Below, in pieces: positions 13,252 to 16,051 of a DNA stretch of 16,051 nt. The DNA is taken from NCBI GenBank assembly GCA_910588625.1, contig CAJUQN010000065.1, positions 1 to 16,051 on the forward strand, in the 5' to 3' direction. The DNA comes from an uncultured Oscillospiraceae bacterium (GTDB taxonomy: Bacteria > Bacillota > Clostridia > Oscillospirales > Oscillospiraceae). The notes below the pieces were generated by a model. That model saw only the letters and a list, made by a program, of their open reading frames with translations. It was not told the DNA's origin and ran no database searches. The stretch's first letter is position 1. Each line of letters opens with the position of its first letter. The translations under genes and the position numbers were made by a program.

Positions 13252-13977
13252 TCACAGCGGCAGCAAAATCCGACACATCATGACGAAGTGGGCGATGGAC
13301 CCCAGCAGGATAAACATATGAAACACCTCGTGGCACCCAAACCGGGGATTGTCTCGCCCCGGCCATTTGAGGGCATACAGTACCCCGCCCACGGTGTATA
13401 AAATACCCCCCGCCAACAGCCAGGCCACGCCCTGGAAGCCCAGCACCTGCCACAGCGGGTAGATGGCAAACACCGCCAGCCAGCCCATGGCGATATAGAT
13501 GGTGGAGGTGACCACCCTGGGGCAGTTGATCCAAGTCAGACTCATGATAAGCCCCGCGATGGCCAGCGCCCAGATGATGCCGAATAGGGACCACCCCCAG
13601 GCCCCCCGCAGCGCGATAAGGCAGACTGGCGTATAGGACCCAGCGATGAGAAAATAGATAGAGGTGTGGTCCAATTTCCGCAGGGCAATCCGCCTGGGTA
13701 TGGTCGTATTGATACAATGATACAGGGTAGACGCGGTATACAGCGCTGTCATAGACAGCCCATAGATGGCGAAAGACACGGTCTTCCACGCGTCGCCCAG
13801 CCGGACCGCGCCCACAACCAGCACCACCGTGGCGATCACCCCCAATACCGCGCCCACTCCATGGGTGATGGCCGACCAGGGGCGTAATCCGTCGTAAGGG
13901 TCCCGCCCCTGCTCCACTGGCCGTGGTTTGCGGCGGGGGAGACTGTCAAAGGGATCTCGATATAATGCCTGTTCCAT
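13252..13977 (-). CDS. Hemolysin III / PAQR-family integral membrane protein
   Basis: A 241-residue protein with about seven membrane segments from residue 35 on and a charged, Pro/Arg-rich cytoplasmic N-terminus. Family motifs in order: ITHGVGA (His39), STLYH (Ser83, His87), LDH (Asp103, His104), AGSYTP (112-117), and HEVFH (His216, His220) with His230; the Ser/His/Asp/His set is the metal site of the PAQR superfamily. Bacillus hemolysin III gave the family its name, but most bacterial members are uncharacterised and may act as lipid hydrolases or in membrane stress; haemolysis should not be assumed. The start at 13977 has AAAGGTGG 9 nt upstream; the alternative ATG at 13995 has none. Own promoter at 14002-14030. 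Confidence 0.92.
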   Translation of the reverse strand: MEQALYRDPFDSLPRRKPRPVEQGRDPYDGLRPWSAITHGVGAVLGVIATVVLVVGAVRLGDAWKTVSFAIYGLSMTALYTASTLYHCINTTIPRRIALRKLDHTSIYFLIAGSYTPVCLIALRGAWGWSLFGIIWALAIAGLIMSLTWINCPRVVTSTIYIAMGWLAVFAIYPLWQVLGFQGVAWLLAGGILYTVGGVLYALKWPGRDNPRFGCHEVFHMFILLGSIAHFVMMCRILLPL

Positions 13978-14001
13978 AGGAACACCACCTTTCATAGGTA
14001 T

Positions 14002-14030
14002 AGTATAATACTAACAATTCAAAACGTCAA
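14002..14030 (-). promoter_or_regulatory. Promoter of the hemolysin III gene
   Basis: On the minus strand TTGACG (14025-14030) and TATACT (14002-14007) are spaced by 17 nt, about 25 nt before the start codon. A large inverted repeat begins 4 nt upstream of the -35 box. Confidence 0.75.
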
Positions 14031-14033
14031 TAT

Positions 14034-14084
14034 AAAAATCACGAAATATAATTATTAATATTATATTTCGCGGCGGTGATTTTT
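14034..14084. repeat. Large AT-rich inverted repeat between divergent genes
   Basis: CGAAATATAAT (14042-14052) pairs perfectly with ATTATATTTCG (14060-14070) around a 7-nt loop; outside this AAAAATCAC (14034-14042) pairs with GTGATTTTT (14076-14084) across a ~5-nt CGGCG bulge. T-runs exit on both strands. It sits between the two divergent promoters of hemolysin III and hemW. It could be a bidirectional insulator, an operator region or a relic of a miniature mobile element. Confidence 0.65.
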
Positions 14085-14115
14085 TGAAACCGAGATTTTG
14101 TCAAAACAAGGGGGA

Positions 14116-14144
14116 TTGAATCTCAGACAAAAATAGGGTATAAT
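14116..14144 (+). promoter_or_regulatory. Promoter of hemW
   Basis: TTGAAT (14116-14121) and TATAAT (14139-14144) with a 17-nt spacer; predicted start near 14151 gives a ~47-nt leader. A short inverted repeat GAGATT/AATCTC (14092-14097, 14119-14124) overlaps the -35 box. Confidence 0.75.
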
Positions 14145-14197
14145 GCCCATTATACTGAGGGCAAGCGCTGTTCGCGAAGCCGTTGAGGGGGACGACC

Positions 14198-15424
14198 ATG
14201 GAAAACTCACTGGGCCTTTATCTGCACATCCCGTTCTGCCGGAGCAAGTGTGATTACTGTGATTTCTACTCCCTGGCGGGTCAAGACGACCGGATGGACG
14301 ACTATCAAAAGGCATTGCTCCAGCAAATTTTGGAGACCGCTCCCCGGGCCAAAAGACAGGTGGTGAACAGCGTCTATATCGGCGGCGGAACCCCAACCTG
14401 GTACGGAGAAAAGCGCCTTCTGGAGCTGATCGCCGTGGTGAAGAAACGCTTCAGCCTGTCCAAGGACGTGGAATTTACCCTGGAGGCCAACCCGGACAGC
14501 GTGAACGAGAAGATGCTCAAGCGCCTGCGTCGGGCAGGTGTGAACCGCCTCTCCATGGGGATGCAGTCCTCTTGTGACCGGGAATTGTGCGCCGTCCACC
14601 GCCCCCACACCTATCAGCAGGTAGAGGACGCCGTCAAGGCAGCCCGAAATGCCAAGATCAAAAACATCAATCTCGATCTGATCTACGGCCTTCCCGGCCA
14701 GACAGACAAGACCTGGCACGCTTCGGTGGAGGCGGCGCTCTCCCTGGAGCCGGAGCATCTGTCCTGTTACGGCCTGACGGTGGAGGAGGGCACATCCCTT
14801 GCCAAGCGCGTGGCGGAAGGAGAGAAGCTCCCCAGCGACGACGAGCAGGCGGAGCGCTACCTTTGGACGGTGAAGCGGCTGGCCCAGGCGGGCTTTGAGC
14901 AGTATGAGATCTCCAACTTCTCCAAAACCGGCTGTCAGTCCCGTCACAACCTGAAATACTGGATGGGGCGGCCCTATGTGGGCCTGGGGGCTGCGGCCCA
15001 CTCCGATTTTGGCGGGTGCCGTTACTCCTTCGTCCGGGATCTGGAGGGCTATATCCGGGGCGTGCTGGGGGATGGCAGGCTGGTGGATGAGATGGACGAG
15101 ATCCCCCGCCGGGAGCGTGGCAATGAATACCTGATGCTCCGCCTGCGCACCACCCACGGCATTGAGGAATGGGAGTACCGCCGGGAATATTATATGAACT
15201 TTGACCCCATCGCCGTCAAGCTGTCCGAATTTGAGCAGAAGGGATGGGCGGTGCAGACGGGCCGCCGTTGGCATTTTACCCCGGAAGGGTTCCTGCTATC
15301 CAACCGACTCATCGGCGAGCTGATGGAGGTGCAGGAGGTGGAGACCCTGGCGGACACCTTACAGCTGATCCGGGGCGGACGCCTGCCCAAGAAGGAGCAA
15401 CCGAATCAAAACGGGGGCGGCTGA
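14198..15424 (+). CDS. hemW: HemW, radical SAM heme chaperone
   Basis: A 408-residue cytoplasmic protein of normal HemW length. HemW binds heme and a 4Fe-4S cluster and delivers heme to target enzymes; it was long mis-annotated as an oxygen-independent coproporphyrinogen III oxidase. Seen: the radical SAM cluster motif CRSKCDYCDF (Cys14, Cys18, Cys21), GGGTPTW (about 63-69), EANPDS (about 96-101), RLSMGMQS, and the HNLKYW heme-binding signature (HNxxYW, about 250-255), which distinguishes HemW from HemN. A C-terminal HemN-C-like domain follows. The ATG at 14198 is preceded by GAGGGG at 6 nt; a TTG at 14183 is in frame but lacks a site. It appears monocistronic: own promoter, and its stop codon lies in the loop of the terminator. 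Confidence 0.95.
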   Translation: MENSLGLYLHIPFCRSKCDYCDFYSLAGQDDRMDDYQKALLQQILETAPRAKRQVVNSVYIGGGTPTWYGEKRLLELIAVVKKRFSLSKDVEFTLEANPDSVNEKMLKRLRRAGVNRLSMGMQSSCDRELCAVHRPHTYQQVEDAVKAARNAKIKNINLDLIYGLPGQTDKTWHASVEAALSLEPEHLSCYGLTVEEGTSLAKRVAEGEKLPSDDEQAERYLWTVKRLAQAGFEQYEISNFSKTGCQSRHNLKYWMGRPYVGLGAAAHSDFGGCRYSFVRDLEGYIRGVLGDGRLVDEMDEIPRRERGNEYLMLRLRTTHGIEEWEYRREYYMNFDPIAVKLSEFEQKGWAVQTGRRWHFTPEGFLLSNRLIGELMEVQEVETLADTLQLIRGGRLPKKEQPNQNGGG

Positions 15425-15437
15425 GGCCGCCCCTTTT
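15414..15437 (+). terminator. Terminator overlapping the hemW stop codon
   Basis: GGGGCGGC (15414-15421) and GCCGCCCC (15426-15433) form a perfect 8-bp stem followed by TTTT. The 4-nt loop TGAG contains the hemW TGA (15422-15424), so the last hemW codons encode the 5' arm (Gly-Gly-Gly). Confidence 0.85.
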
Positions 15438-15469
15438 CATACCTGGGAACAGGGCAACAGCAATTGAAA

Positions 15470-15865
15470 TTAGGCGAACAGGATATCAAGGAGACGCTGA
15501 GGATTCAAGGCAGCGGCAAAGCGCTTTTTCTGGATACTGAGCCTGCGGCCAAAATCAGCGTTCTTGCAAAGGGCCAGAGCGGTTTTGCGCAAAACGTTCA
15601 AGTTGAGGGGGGACATATCTTTGCGGGCTCGGGATGCGTCCTCGGCAAAAATGACATCCAGGCGCCAGTGGAGCTGGTTTTCGATAGCCCAGTGCTTGCG
15701 TACCGCATAGGCAAAACGCTCCACATCGGTAACAGAAGAGAGAAAATACCGGGTATCTGTTGTGGTTTCATCATTTTTGCTGATCGCTGCAGTTACCATG
15801 CCGACAGCTTGCAGACCGTCCCATTCTGTTCGCTGCGGCAGGGAGAACTCTCTGTCGCTATTCAT
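15470..15865 (-). pseudogene. ISAs1-family transposase, C-terminal fragment
   Basis: 131 residues matching the last third of ISAs1/H-repeat-type DDE transposases (full length ~370-400): TRYFLSSVTDVERFAYAVRKHWAIENQLHWRLDVIFAEDASRARK (about 38-82) is the family's signature block, followed by NLNVLRKTALALCKN. The N-terminal two thirds, with the first catalytic acidic residues, is absent: upstream of 15865 the frame meets a TGA after 3 codons and the sequence turns AT-rich. The fragment is therefore non-functional. I found no matching terminal inverted repeats in the window. Confidence 0.85.
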
Positions 15866-16051
15866 ATTAAGAACTCAGAACGGATTTTTGACCAGTTGTG
15901 TTTTGAAATCAACCAACTATCGCAAATTCATTGAAACTATTATCTGCTTTACTGATAATGACATTGTAAGGAAAAAGAAAGAGGTGATTATTACTTCTGA
16001 AAAACAATCTAGAAAAAAGATGCAGAAAGTGGTAAAATAGACAGCATGGAA
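15866..16051. other. AT-rich tail without a supported gene
   Basis: Clearly richer in A/T than the rest of the window. A ribosome-site-like AGAGGTG at 15980-15986 precedes only an 18-codon frame (GTG at 15984 to TAG at 16040). It probably marks foreign sequence joined to the broken transposase, with any real gene lying beyond the edge. Confidence 0.4.

Noticed and set aside
14207..15274. A 355-codon minus-strand frame opposite hemW
   Set aside because: HemW on the other strand has full motif support; the antisense product is low-complexity and unrecognisable.
15984..16040. 18-codon frame with a GTG start near a ribosome-site-like AGAGGTG
   Set aside because: Too short, the start overlaps the putative ribosome site, and no family is recognisable.

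Overview
The window (16,051 nt, GC-rich) looks like the chromosome of an anaerobic gut Firmicute of the Oscillospiraceae type (Flavonifractor / Lawsonibacter / Intestinimonas-like). This is an inference from protein style (HPr variant, TAXI-TRAP transporter, HemW, TnpV and clostridial ArdA-type mobile genes), Gram-positive-style ribosome binding sites, and SigA-type promoters with 16-17 nt spacers. No marker gene fixes the species.

Layout. (1) 1-1030: the 3' end of an unrecognised acidic protein with its terminator, then a TnpV transposon-gene relic carrying two in-frame TAG codons. (2) 1058-5587, mostly minus strand: an HPr-family phosphocarrier 46 nt downstream of an amylosucrase-like GH13 enzyme (probably one transcript, one promoter, one terminator), a DEDDh 3'-5' exonuclease with a C-terminal zinc-ribbon-like tail, and a DUF2971 protein. 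The last three of these four genes each have a recognisable promoter. (3) 5620-8752, minus strand: a two-gene TRAP transporter operon (fused 4TM-12TM permease, then a TAXI-family binding lipoprotein) driven by a perfect TTGACA-17-TATAAT promoter and closed by a strong hairpin. (4) about 8760-11550: the debris of an integrative/conjugative element, with an ArdA-like antirestriction gene, a small gene overlapping it by 4 nt, strong hairpins and otherwise non-coding sequence. (5) 11555-11935: one intact tRNA-Pro(UGG) followed by three degenerate tRNA-Pro-like pieces arranged as a diverged tandem duplication. (6) 12009-15437, core functions: TrmB fused to a GNAT acetyltransferase domain (+), a hemolysin III/PAQR membrane protein (-), and HemW (+), with a convergent terminator and a large AT-rich inverted repeat between them. 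(7) 15470-16051: a C-terminal fragment of an ISAs1-family transposase and AT-rich sequence.

How the genes work together: the amylosucrase and HPr suggest sucrose/glucan handling linked to PTS phosphorylation or its regulation; the TRAP operon imports an unidentified, probably carboxylate-like, solute; TrmB acts on tRNA and HemW on heme delivery. I do not see a coherent new defence or biosynthetic system. The most unusual items are the TrmB-GNAT fusion, the HPr without the Ser46 regulatory site next to an amylosucrase, the degenerate tRNA-Pro array, and the promoter with an inverted repeat in its spacer ahead of the TRAP operon. All calls come from reading the sequence by eye; no database search was run.
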